From Glebionis coronaria (taxonomy: Eukaryota; Streptophyta; Magnoliopsida; Asterales; Asteraceae), in the NCBI GenBank assembly GCA_025667525.1, contig CM046875.1, forward strand, positions 289,062,140 through 289,126,139: a DNA stretch of 64,000 bases, written 5' to 3'. Below, one piece after another: positions 36,737 to 46,581 of the stretch. The translations under genes were made by a program, and so were the position numbers. The notes beneath the pieces are model-generated. The model saw only the letters and a list, made by a program, of their open reading frames with translations. It was not told the DNA's origin and did no database searches. The first letter of the stretch is position 1, and each line of letters begins with the position of its first letter.

Positions 36737-39716
36737 TAATAAGTGTGAAAACACTTATCCTTTGGCCACTAAAATCAAGGAAAAACAAGACATAATCATG
36801 TGTTTATTATCGTAAAAGTCAGAATTACGCGTGTTTTTGTGTTCTTGTGTTTAAATAGGTACAAATGATCAAAATAAGAGAAAACACGGGATTTCACGGT
36901 CAAATGTCGAAGAAAAGTCAAGAAAGAGACGAAGACAAAGTCAAAAGTCCAAAAGTGTGCCCAAGATCACGAAAACCGGCAATTCGACACAAGTTTGAAG
37001 AAAACAATCAAAGAAGCCAAAATCAAGCTCGATTTTAGCGGATTAAATCTTATCAAAGTTATCAGGCTTGTGGGTCCCACATTGGATCTATTAGGGCTTA
37101 AAAGCCCAAATAGCAAAAATAAGTTAGAAAGGTTAATCCCAAGTAGCCCAAAATCTTTATAAATCACGGTTTGAAAATGTTGGGCCAAGCTTAAACCCAT
37201 TCACCTCAAAACGGGCCACAAGCCCATTTGATTAAAAGAAGAAACTAAGAAGTGCATCCTATTTTCTTTGACCGGTCAACCCTCAACCCTCACATTTATT
37301 TACCCATCAACCGGTCAAAACAAATCACCCCACATTCTCTATACTCACACGTTTACTATCCTCATGTCACCCACCCCACACGGTTTTAATAAAACATTTT
37401 ACTTTATTCCCACTCACACTCAAATCGTTACAAACAAGAAAAAAATAATAACACCACTCACTGTTACCCTTCTTTCTCTCCCAAATAAACATCCACCATT
37501 TTTTTACTCAGCCAATCCTAAAAACCCTAATTTACCATTGACCAAAAATCACCAACAAAATTGGGGCTTTTACCCTTATTGGTTAATTCATCAATAATGA
37601 ATTAATTCCCCAATTTTTCGCAAGCTTCCACCAAATTGGTCCTCACTTTCCACGCTGGCAATCCATTGCCCCAAATCAATTACAACCGTTCGATTTAAGA
37701 AAGAAGGAAAGAGAAGATGAAGAACGTCCATGATTCACTTCCTTGGCCACCAAAGAGAACCAAGAAGGTTTCCTAGGGTTTTCCTATAAAAACCCTCACA
37801 TCTTATAATTCTTAGTAGCTTTCAATTTTTTTAGTTTTTCTTAATTAGTTAATTTAGGAGTAGGATAATTTAGTATTTAAAATTTTTGCAAAAATAGATT
37901 AGGATTATTGTACATTTAATTTCCAGTAAATGTAATTTGATTTTTTTTAAATTAATGAAATGTTAATTTCATTTTAATTCCGTCTCATTTTTTATTTCCA
38001 GTTATTGTTTTATTCTCTAAGTTTAATCTGAGTTTTATGATGCTAAGGTTCTCGTTATTATAAAAATAAAAAATAAATAAAAAATAATAATAATAATAAA
38101 AAATAATAAAAAATAAATACTGTTTGGATCGTTTGGATTTGTTTGGTTCGAGAAGCTGTTGATGTATATGTTGATGGTTCGGTTGGTGATTCGAAGGTGG
38201 TGACGGTGTGTTTCGATTCACAAGTGCGCTCAGCGCGTTACTTCTCCTCAACGGATTCGTCAATAGGTTTTCTCCCTTTTTAATGTTTACTTTAGTTATT
38301 TTTACTGATTAATCTGCTTATTTGTTTTTAGTTTATTGAATCTGTACTTTTTATTTGGTATCTGCTTGTTGGTTTTAGATTACAGTTGGTATGTTAGTCT
38401 GATATCAAGTTTTCGGTTTAAAATTATTTGTATCTACTCATTTTCGATATTATGAAAGTCTGCTTATTTTGTTGTTAAGTTTAGGTCTGCTGAATTGTTT
38501 TTCTAAATTGAGTAATGTTAAGTTTTATCTGAGTAATAGGATTCATAGCTTATTTTATTTTAGATTTATCAGCTTATTTTCTTTCTGCTTTTTAGAACTT
38601 TTTGGTTTGGCTGTGTTGTTTATTTGGTTTTCAGTATGAGATTTGGAATATTTTGCTTAATTGTTTAGCTTATTTGTCTCTCTTTTATTTGCCTATTTGG
38701 TTTTTAGTTTATCTGTTTCATCAGCTTATTTGGTACTATTATCAGCTTAATATTGTGTTTTTGTTTATTACCCTTCATATGACTTATTTGATTATGCTTA
38801 TTAGAATATTGATTTAGCTTGCGGAATTTCATTCTGCTTATTTTTTTTAGTCCCTTTATTCGGGTCTATAATAGCTTATTTGTTTAGTCTAGGATTTATG
38901 TGCTTATATACTACTTTTTGTACTGTTGTAGCTTATTTGATATTTATTGATTTGGCTGTTCTCAAACATACAGGTTCTATTGATCTGTATAAAGTTCAAA
39001 AATACCAAAAGTTAAAAATAATAACAAAATTTGTCTGACCTGGGGATTGAACCCAGGACCTCTCGATTACAAACCCAACAGCATAACCAACTCCTCTAGT
39101 GTCACTTTTGTGTTCTTTTATGAGTTTAGTAATTAATATAGTTATTTTTTAAATTGGCAGTTTTTAATAGTTTTATTAGTGTTAAGTTTTGTTAAAATTT
39201 AATTAAATAGTTTTTAAAATTGACTTATTTTAATTTCGTTTTTATTCAGTTTTTATAAAAATACAAAAAGACAAAAATAATATTTTATTTACTTTCTTTA
39301 AATTTTAAATTAGTTTTAAATTACTTTTATTTTCAAAATAGTTTTATTAGTTTTAAATTAGTTTACTTTGTTTTAAAATAGTTTTTATATAATTTCATTT
39401 AAAAGTTAGTTAAAATAGTTTTCTTTTAAAATAGTTTACTTTTTATAAAATAGTTTTAAATTTTGATTTCTAGATTAGTCTATATAGTTACATTAGTTGT
39501 CATTTAAATTAGATTTATTCAAATTAGAATTAATTTTTAAATTAGATTTAATATTTTTTTATAGCTTTTATTTTAAATAGACTTTTAGTTTGAAATACAT
39601 AAAAATATTGTTTACCAAAAACAAAGTTAAGTCGAAACGTTAAAACCGGAAATCAAATTCGAGTCGAATCGAGGAAAACGAACTTAATAATTAAAAGGAC
39701 AAAAAATCATTTTTCA
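36737..39716 (+). repeat. 5' LTR of element D
   Basis: 2980 bp. It begins with the AAGTGT-GAAA-ACACTT hairpin. A TAA/AAT microsatellite is at about 38070-38118, and a tRNA-Thr-like sequence on the minus strand at 39033-39105. ORFs such as 37268-37597, 37985-38263 and 38602-38817 recur in the other LTR and have no motif; they are not kept. Confidence 0.9.
39033..39105 (-). pseudogene. tRNA-Thr(UGU)-like sequence in the LTR
   Basis: 73 nt on the minus strand. The T arm has a perfect CTGGG/CCCAG stem with loop TTCAATC. The anticodon loop is TTTGTAA with TGT at plus 39069-39071. An A-box-like GTTGGTTATGC is present. The acceptor stem pairs only in part and the anticodon stem has a mismatch, so I do not expect a functional tRNA. 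A copy is in the other LTR at 45870-45942. Confidence 0.6.
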
Positions 39717-39719
39717 AAA

Positions 39720-39733
39720 TGGCGCCGCTGCCG
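39720..39733 (+). other. Primer binding site of element D (tRNA-Asp)
   Basis: TGGCGCCGCTGCCG, three bases after the LTR end (TTTTTCA, AAA). Same site as in element B. Confidence 0.8.
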
Positions 39734-40111
39734 CTTCGCTCGTACGATTGACGATTTTTCGTGAAGACGTTTGGATTTTGGGATCCGTTCTCTTTGAACG
39801 TTACGTTTCTTGCAACAAAAAATCAAAAACACAAAAAAAATCAAAAACTTAAAAATACAAAAAAAATTAAAAAATCACAAAAGCAATTTCTTTCCTAAGA
39901 ATTGCACCAAAAAATTAAAAAAGCAAAAAGTAATACTTTTTACTAAAAGTATTACACCAAAAATATTACGTATTAGTGTTAATTTTTAGTTCGATTTCTT
40001 TCGATTTTTCTTGTATATATATATTTTTTTCTAAAAAATACAAAAATATTCTTCTTTATCCTCTATTGTGTTTAATTCTTTTTCTCGAACCCCTCTTATT
40101 TATAATTCTTC

Positions 40112-40603
40112 ATGGATTTGTCTTGCGTTCGGTGTGGGAGACCATGGCTTGATTTTCCAATATGTCCATGGTGTACTTGTGCGAAGTGTGGTTCCGATAT
40201 CGACAATACACAATTTGGATTTTGTCCATTGTGCAATTCTAGAAATTCGTACTTCTCCTCTGATACAAATTTCTCCCCTCCTCCCGTCTATGACAATCCC
40301 TATCCTCAACATGCACCGGGTTTTTCTCAATACCCTTGTTGCAATCATTGTGGGGGCCCTCACGATACTTCTTATTGTCAACCGATGAATTATGAGCCAC
40401 ATCCGTGCTATAATTACGATTTTCAAAATTTTGAACCCCCACAAAACTCCGTCGTTCATCAACCTTCTTTTACGGAACAAAGCACTAGTTTGGATGAAAT
40501 TTTAGAACGCTTAAAACAACTCGAAATTAGCTTGCATGACGAAAGACAACAAGAGCAAGTATCTACTCTTAGTGTTTCTACTCCTCCTCTTGTGCGTTCT
40601 TAA
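40112..40603 (+). CDS. Cysteine-rich gag-like ORF of element D
   Basis: 163 residues, starting at the first ATG after the leader. The N-terminus has four CxxC pairs (C5/C8, C18/C21, C23/C26, C38/C41), like a double zinc ribbon. A low-complexity Pro/Tyr stretch follows, then a gag-type knuckle CNHCGGPHDTSYC (residues 77-89, CX2CX3HX4C), the same spacing as the Athila knuckle in element B. The end is a short predicted coiled coil (LDEILERLKQLEISLHDERQ). It stops at TAA 40601-40603, but the frame stays open to 41575. From memory, similar N-termini occur in Asteraceae retroelement proteins. Probable role: nucleic-acid binding; this is inference. Confidence 0.7.
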   Translation: MDLSCVRCGRPWLDFPICPWCTCAKCGSDIDNTQFGFCPLCNSRNSYFSSDTNFSPPPVYDNPYPQHAPGFSQYPCCNHCGGPHDTSYCQPMNYEPHPCYNYDFQNFEPPQNSVVHQPSFTEQSTSLDEILERLKQLEISLHDERQQEQVSTLSVSTPPLVRS

Positions 40604-41575
40604 TATTATGATGATGACGATGAGAATACTATTTCTTGGAGTGATCTTTGTGCTCAATGTCCTAGTGCAATTGTAATTCCTTCTCTCAATATCCCAAATG
40701 CATCTAATGATCTTGATACATCGAGTGAGATTAGCGATTTTGGGCTCGACAAATTCTTTGATGAAGTTTGTGATGTGCCGACTTTTGCTGAGCTTACGGA
40801 CACGGTCGTTCCGCTAGTTCATGATCACATACTCACAAATCCAAATGCGATAATTGATTCTTCCAATAAGAGTTCTATATGTGGTGAGTATGATGATTTC
40901 GTCTTCGAGCCCGAGATTAAGGAAATTATCGACCGAGAGCTAGCTCTTTTACCTCCACTTCCACCTACAAGTGAGGTCGATTTTTCCAATATCGAGGCCG
41001 AACTTGATGCGTTGGAACGTCTTATTTATAATAATAATGACGAACCAACTCACATGACCACACATCCAATTCTCGAGGAGTTACCTAATAAACACTCCAC
41101 TAATGAGAATTACGTTTACCACATTCGTGAGGATTTAACTTATCAACCAATCCCACAAATGAATGATGGTTTCGTACTTGATCGTGATCTCTTCGAGAAA
41201 ATTTCTAAAATCCTAAATGAGGGGAACGACAAACCTTTGTTTGACGAGCCTATCTATGATGAAGAAATCGAAGATATTCACGTTCATGAGGATGATTGCT
41301 TTGACCCGGGAGGTGACATTGACCATTCTTTGATAGATACCTTTACGGCTTTGCCGAATTATGACCATCCATTGTCTTTAGGGGATGACAATTTGTCTCC
41401 TTTACCCATCCCACCTCCCGTGGATCACGACCTCACATACTTTTCGTATGTTGAGAGGACCTTTCTCCCTTTCATAACTTATCCTCCCGCCTCTCATTTA
41501 CTATGTTCCTCCGGGACCGAGGATAAGATCTTTGATCCCGGTATCACATTCGAGGCTTCCCCATGGACCATTTAA
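40604..41575 (+). CDS. Acidic FDPG-motif ORF of element D, in frame after TAA
   Basis: Continues the frame of 40112-40603 for 323 codons without another stop; an internal Met is at 40775. It is strongly acidic (DDDDENTISWSDL, SEVDFSNIEAELDALERLI, EEIEDIHVHEDDCFDPGGDI) and ends EDKIFDPGITFEASPWTI. Related FDPG phrases close the ORF of element B. No catalytic motif is visible. Either one 488-residue protein with a single nonsense codon, readthrough of TAA, or two proteins are possible; I favour the first two. Confidence 0.65.
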   Translation, partial: YYDDDDENTISWSDLCAQCPSAIVIPSLNIPNASNDLDTSSEISDFGLDKFFDEVCDVPTFAELTDTVVPLVHDHILTNPNAIIDSSNKSSICGEYDDFVFEPEIKEIIDRELALLPPLPPTSEVDFSNIEAELDALERLIYNNNDEPTHMTTHPILEELPNKHSTNENYVYHIREDLTYQPIPQMNDGFVLDRDLFEKISKILNEGNDKPLFDEPIYDEEIEDIHVHEDDCFDPGGDIDHSLIDTFTALPNYDHPLSLGDDNLSPLPIPPPVDHDLTYFSYVERTFLPFITYPPASHLLCSSGTEDKIFDPGITFEASPWTI

Positions 41576-43587
41576 TTCGGGGTCGAGTCAGGCTCGTGAC
41601 TCGGTTAACAAAAACAAGCGCTTCTCGGGAGGCAACCCGATGATCTATCTATTATCTATTTTCTATCTATTTTCTACAATAAGTGTAGGGGAGCCGTGTA
41701 GGTTGTTTGTTTTGTGTGTTGTGATTGTGTAGGTACTTGTGCTTTGATGATCCACTTTTGGTACTTTTGACGAGACCCGTGTTCCCGTGTTACCCGTGTA
41801 CCCGGTTCCTTCGATAAGTTTTTGCTATTGTGATTCAATCTTGTATATGAATAAATGTAATCACTTTAGTTGTCCTTTCCTTAGCTCTATTTTAAACAAC
41901 GTACTCAATGTCCTAAGTGTAGGGGAGTTTATTCTCCCACATGCTTAAACATTGAGGACAATGTTTATATTAAGTGTAGGGGGGATTTCTATCGAAATTT
42001 TAGTGGCCTTTTCCATGAATTTGACCCAATTTTAACCGGAAAATTTTAAAAATTTTCAACGCTTTTTCAAATTTTTGATCTATTTTGGCCTAGTAGTATT
42101 TTTATTTATTTTCTTTCCTTTTATTATCGCATCATAATAATTTCCATTTCAAGAATAAAGTAAAAAATAAATAAATAAATAAATAAAATGGTTTTAACAA
42201 GTTTTGATATCTTTGATATATTAGGCCCGTCATGAATATTTTGACTCAACCCGAGTTTACTTATCTAAGTTTACTCTAGCTAGTATCCTTAACCATATGG
42301 ACCTTAATTGGTTTATTAGGCTAAGCATCCACGAGTCTCATTACTTGAGATTTTAAATTATGGAGAACGAGAGATGATAGAGTTAATTATAAGTTTGGTA
42401 TTCTTTCATTAACTTATGTGAGTTAGTTATGAGCTTTTTCTCCCATCACTTGTTAATAAATATATTTGCAGTAAATAAGGTTGTACGATTTAAAAGGTTA
42501 CTTAGCTTCTAGCACAAGATCGTTTAAAAGTTGCTCGGTAATAATTAGAGTTCATAGCCAAGGCATAACTTATTGAAACGGGACGCGAAGATTGGCTTAT
42601 CCAAAAAGGCCCTAACAAGGCATGAGGATACCCGAGTCCAAAAAGGCCCTAACAAGGCATGAGGATTCACTTTTTGCTAAAGATCCTAAGATGATGTGAA
42701 GATCATTAATCCAAATCAATATGAAGGATCAAGACACACGACGAGAAGCAATTACTCCCCTAAAGATCATGGAGAAGTCTATCCAAAAAGACCCTAACAA
42801 GGTATGAGGATAAATAGATCCAAGTCCGAAAAGGAGGCGGATCGTTGTATATCAAAATCCTAAATAAAGAAGAGGATAAATGAAGAAGTCGTGGTCAACG
42901 TTTGAAGCATCTTTCACTCCTTATGAAGATGTATACCAAAATGAAGAGAAGACCATAATTTCAAGATCGTCTCTCAAGATTTGAAGTTTGAAGTACAAGC
43001 CAAATATCGGTCCGAGAAAGGTCTCAAATCGTGAAACGAGTTATGCCAAGATATGAACTTTTTGAGGTTTCGAGAAGCCGTTTTAAAAGATTTTGTCCTT
43101 TAGCTAACTATTGATTAAATCGTCCCACTTTATTTTCGGCCTTAATAAATTATCGAAATAAGTAAAAAATGCATCCTCGTGATCATTCAAGACAAAAATA
43201 AAATACAAGAGATACACCATAGGAATAAGGGGGTCTAAGTGATTAATTAAACCACATGAGTAAGTGTTAGTGGTGCTAACTTGTAATTACAATGATCTCG
43301 TTTTTAAGCTTGGTATGGGGAACGTGAAACTTGAGGGTGATTAATATTCATGACACCAAAGCCCTAATCTAAGTCTTAGATTTCTTTACGAGTTTCTTCC
43401 ATTTAATAATTTCCAAGATTAATAATTGTTATAACTTTTGTCTCCTTTTAAATTTTTATCTTTTCGTCATAGTAATAATAGCATAAAGTAATAAAGGCTG
43501 TGATGGGTTAATTATGAGAAAAATGTAACTTATGCTTTGAAATATTGCATTGCATGGGGTCATTGCAATGGTCAAGTGTAGGGGATT
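41576..43587 (+). other. 3' noncoding module and polypurine tract of element D
   Basis: Same ordered markers as in B and C: CGAGTC...GACTCG, AAGCGCTTCTCGGGAGGCAA (about 41616), AAGTGTAGGGGAG (about 41681 and 41918), an imperfect GGGAG...CTCCC hairpin, AAACATTGAGGACAATGTTT (41947-41966), AAGTGTAGGGGGGAT (about 41973), and the tract CAAGTGTAGGGGATT ending at 43587. No gene seen. Confidence 0.75.
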
Positions 43588-46553
43588 TAATAAGTGTGAA
43601 AACACTTATCCTTTTGCCACTAAAATCAAGGAAAAACAAGACATAATCATGTGTTTATTATCGTAAAAGTCGGAATTACGCGTGTTTTTGTGTTCTTGTG
43701 TTTAAATAGGTACAAATGATCAAAAGAAGAGAAAACACGGGATTTCACGGTCAAATGTCGAAGAAAAGTCAAGAAAGAGACGAAGACAAAGTCAAAAGTC
43801 CAAAAGTGTGCCCAAGATCACGAAAACCGGCAATTCGACACAAGTTTGAAGAAAACAATCAAAGAAGCCAAAATCGAGCTCGATTTTAGCGGATTAAATC
43901 TTATCAAAGTTATCAGGCTTGTGGGTCCCACATTGGATCTATTTGGGCTTAAAAGCCCAAATAGCAAAAATGAGTTAAAAAGGTTAAGCCCAAGTAGCCC
44001 AAAATCTTTATAAATCACGGTTTGAAAATGTTGGGCCAAGCTTAAACCCATTCACCTCAAAACGGGCCACAAAGCCCATTTGATTAAAAGAAGAAACTAA
44101 GAAGTGCACCCTATTTTCTTTGACCGGTCAACCCTCAACCCTCACATTTATTTACCCATCAACCGGTCAAAACAAATCACCCCACATTCTCTATACTCAC
44201 ACGTTTACTATCCTCATGTCACCCACCCCACACGGTTTTAATAAAACATTTTACTTTATTCCCACTCACACTCAAATCGTTACAAACAAGAAAAAAATAA
44301 TAACACCACTCACTGTTACCCTTCTTTCTCTCCCAAATAAACATCCACCATTTTTTTACTCAGCCAATCCTAAAAACCCTAATTTACCATTGAACAAAAA
44401 TCACCAACAAAATTGGGGCTTTTACCTTTATTGGGTAATTCATCAATAATGAATTAATTCCCCCAATTTTTCGCAAGCTTCCACCAAATTGGTCCTCACT
44501 TTCCACGCTGGCAATCCATTGCCCCAAATCAATTACAACCGTTCGATTTAAGAAAGAAGGAAAGAGAAGATGAAGAACAGCCATGATTCACTTCCTTGGC
44601 CACCAAGGAGAACCAAGAAGGTTTCCTAGGGTTTTCCTATAAAAACCCTCACATCTTATAATTCTTAGCAGCTTTCAATTTTTTTAGTTTTTCTTAATTA
44701 GTTAATTTAGGAGTAGGATAATTTAGTATTTAATTTTTGCAAAAATAGATTAGGATTATTGTACTTTTAATTTCCAGTAAATGTAATTTGATTTTTTTTA
44801 AATTAATGAAAAGTTAATTTCATTTTAATTCCGTCTCTTTTTTTATTTCCAGTTACTGTTTTATTCTCTAAGTTTAATCTGAGTTTTATGATGCTAAGGT
44901 TCTCGTTATTATAAAAAAAAAAATAATAATAATAAAAAATAATAAAAAATAAATACTGTTTGGATCGTTTGGATTTTTTTGGTTCGAGAAGCTGTTGATG
45001 TATATGTTGATGGTTCGGTTGGTGATTCGAAGGTGGTGACGGTGCGTTTCGATTCACAAGTGCGCTCAGCGCGTTACTTCTCCTCAACGGATTCGTCAAT
45101 AGGTTTTTCTCCCTTTTTAATGTTTACTTTAGTTATTTTTACTGATTAATCTGCTTATTTGTTTTGAGTTTATTGAATCTGTACTTTTTATTTGGTATCT
45201 GCTTGTTGGTTTTATATTACAGTTGGAATGTTAGTCTGATATCTAGTTTTCGGTTTAAAATTATTTGTATCTACTCATTTTCGATATTATGAAAGTCTGC
45301 TTATTTTGTTGTTAAGTTTAGGTCTGCTGAATTGTTTTTCTAAATTGAGTAATGTTAAGTTTTATCTGAGTAATAGGATTCATAGCTTATTTTATTTTAG
45401 ATTTATCAGCTTATTTTCTTTCTTCTTTTTAGAACTTTTTGGTTTGGCTGTGTTGTTTATTTGGTTTTCAGTATGAGATTTGGAATATTTTGCTTAATTG
45501 TTTAGCTTATTTGTCTCTCTTTTATTTGCCTATTTGGTTTTTAGTTTATCTGTTTCATCAGCTTATTTGGTACTATTATCAGCTTAATATTGTGTTTCTG
45601 TTTATTACCCTTCATATGACTTATTTGATTATGCTTATTAGAATATTGATTTAGCTTGCGGAATTTCATTCTGCTTATTTTTTTTAGTCCCTTTATTCGG
45701 GTCTATAATAGCTTATTTGTTTAGTCTAGGATTTATGTGCTTATATACTACTTTTTGTACTGCTGTAGCTTATTTGATATTTATTGATTTGGCTGTTCTC
45801 AAACATACAGGTTCTATTGATCTGTATAAAGTTCAAAAATACCAAAAGTTAAAAATAATAACAAAATTTGTCTGACCTGGGGATTGAACCCAGGACCTCT
45901 CGATTACAAACCCAACAGCATAACCAACTCTTCTAGTGTCACTTTTGTGTTCTTTTATGAGTTTAGTAATTAATATAGTTATTTTTTAAATTGTCAGTTT
46001 TTAATAGTTTTATTAGTGTTAAGTTTTGTTAAAATTTAATTAAATAGTTTTTAAAATTGACTTATTTTAATTTCGTTTTTATTCAGTTTTTATAAAAATA
46101 CAAAAAGACAAAAATAATATTTTATTTACTTTCTTTAAATTTTAAATTAGTTTTAAATTACTTTTATTTTCAAAATAGTTTTATTAGTTTTAAATTAGTT
46201 TACTTTGTTTTAAAATAGTTTTTATATAATTTCATTTAAAAGTTAGTTAAAATAGTTTTCTTTTAAAATAGTTTACTTTTTATAAAATAGTTTTAAATTT
46301 TGATTTCTAGATTAGTCTATATAGTTACATTAGTTGTCATTTAAATTAGATTTATTCAAATTAGAATTAATTTTTAAATTAGATTTAATATTTTTTTATA
46401 GCTTTTATCTTAAATAGACTTTTAGTTTGAAATACATAAAAATATTGTTTACCAAAAACAAGGTTAAGTCGAAACGTTAAAACCGGAAATCAAATTCGAG
46501 TCGAATCGAGGAAAACGAACTTAATAATTAAAAGGACAAAAAATCATTTTTCA
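43588..46553 (+). repeat. 3' LTR of element D
   Basis: 2966 bp, nearly identical to 36737-39716. The main difference is a shorter AAT microsatellite at about 44912-44955. It carries the second tRNA-like copy at 45870-45942. Confidence 0.9.
45870..45942 (-). pseudogene. tRNA-Thr(UGU)-like sequence, second LTR copy
   Basis: Same 73 nt as 39033-39105 with one substitution visible near the 5' end (TTCTAG for CTCTAG on the plus strand). It was duplicated by LTR synthesis. Confidence 0.6.
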
Positions 46554-46567
46554 GCATTGCAATGGTC

Positions 46568-46581
46568 AAGTGTAGGGGATT
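46568..46581 (+). other. Polypurine tract of element C
   Basis: AAGTGTAGGGGATT, directly before the 3' LTR. It primes plus-strand synthesis in LTR elements. Confidence 0.75.

Larger units (their letters stand above)
36737..46553 (+). mobile_element. Pol-less Athila derivative with a cysteine-rich ORF (element D)
   Basis: 9817 bp with very long LTRs, 36737-39716 and 43588-46553, flanked by GCATT (36732-36736, 46554-46558). LTRs begin TAATAAG and end TTTTTCA. Primer site 39720 (tRNA-Asp). The inside is 3.9 kb: one ORF (40112-41575, with one in-frame TAA), then the 3' module, and the polypurine tract CAAGTGTAGGGGATT ending at 43587. There is no typical gag domain, protease, RT or integrase. LTRs differ at few positions, so insertion was recent and needed help from another element. 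It lies just upstream of the polypurine tract of element C. Confidence 0.9.

Noticed and set aside
37268..38817. ORFs in the element D LTR, repeated at 44120-45654
   Set aside because: They are conserved only because the LTRs are recent copies. Composition is low-complexity and no domain is visible.
39033..39105. Functional tRNA-Thr gene
   Set aside because: The acceptor stem pairs poorly and the sequence is duplicated as part of an LTR.
40100..40480. Minus-strand 126-residue ORF opposite the element D gene
   Set aside because: Shadow of the plus-strand cysteine-rich ORF; it has no motif of its own.
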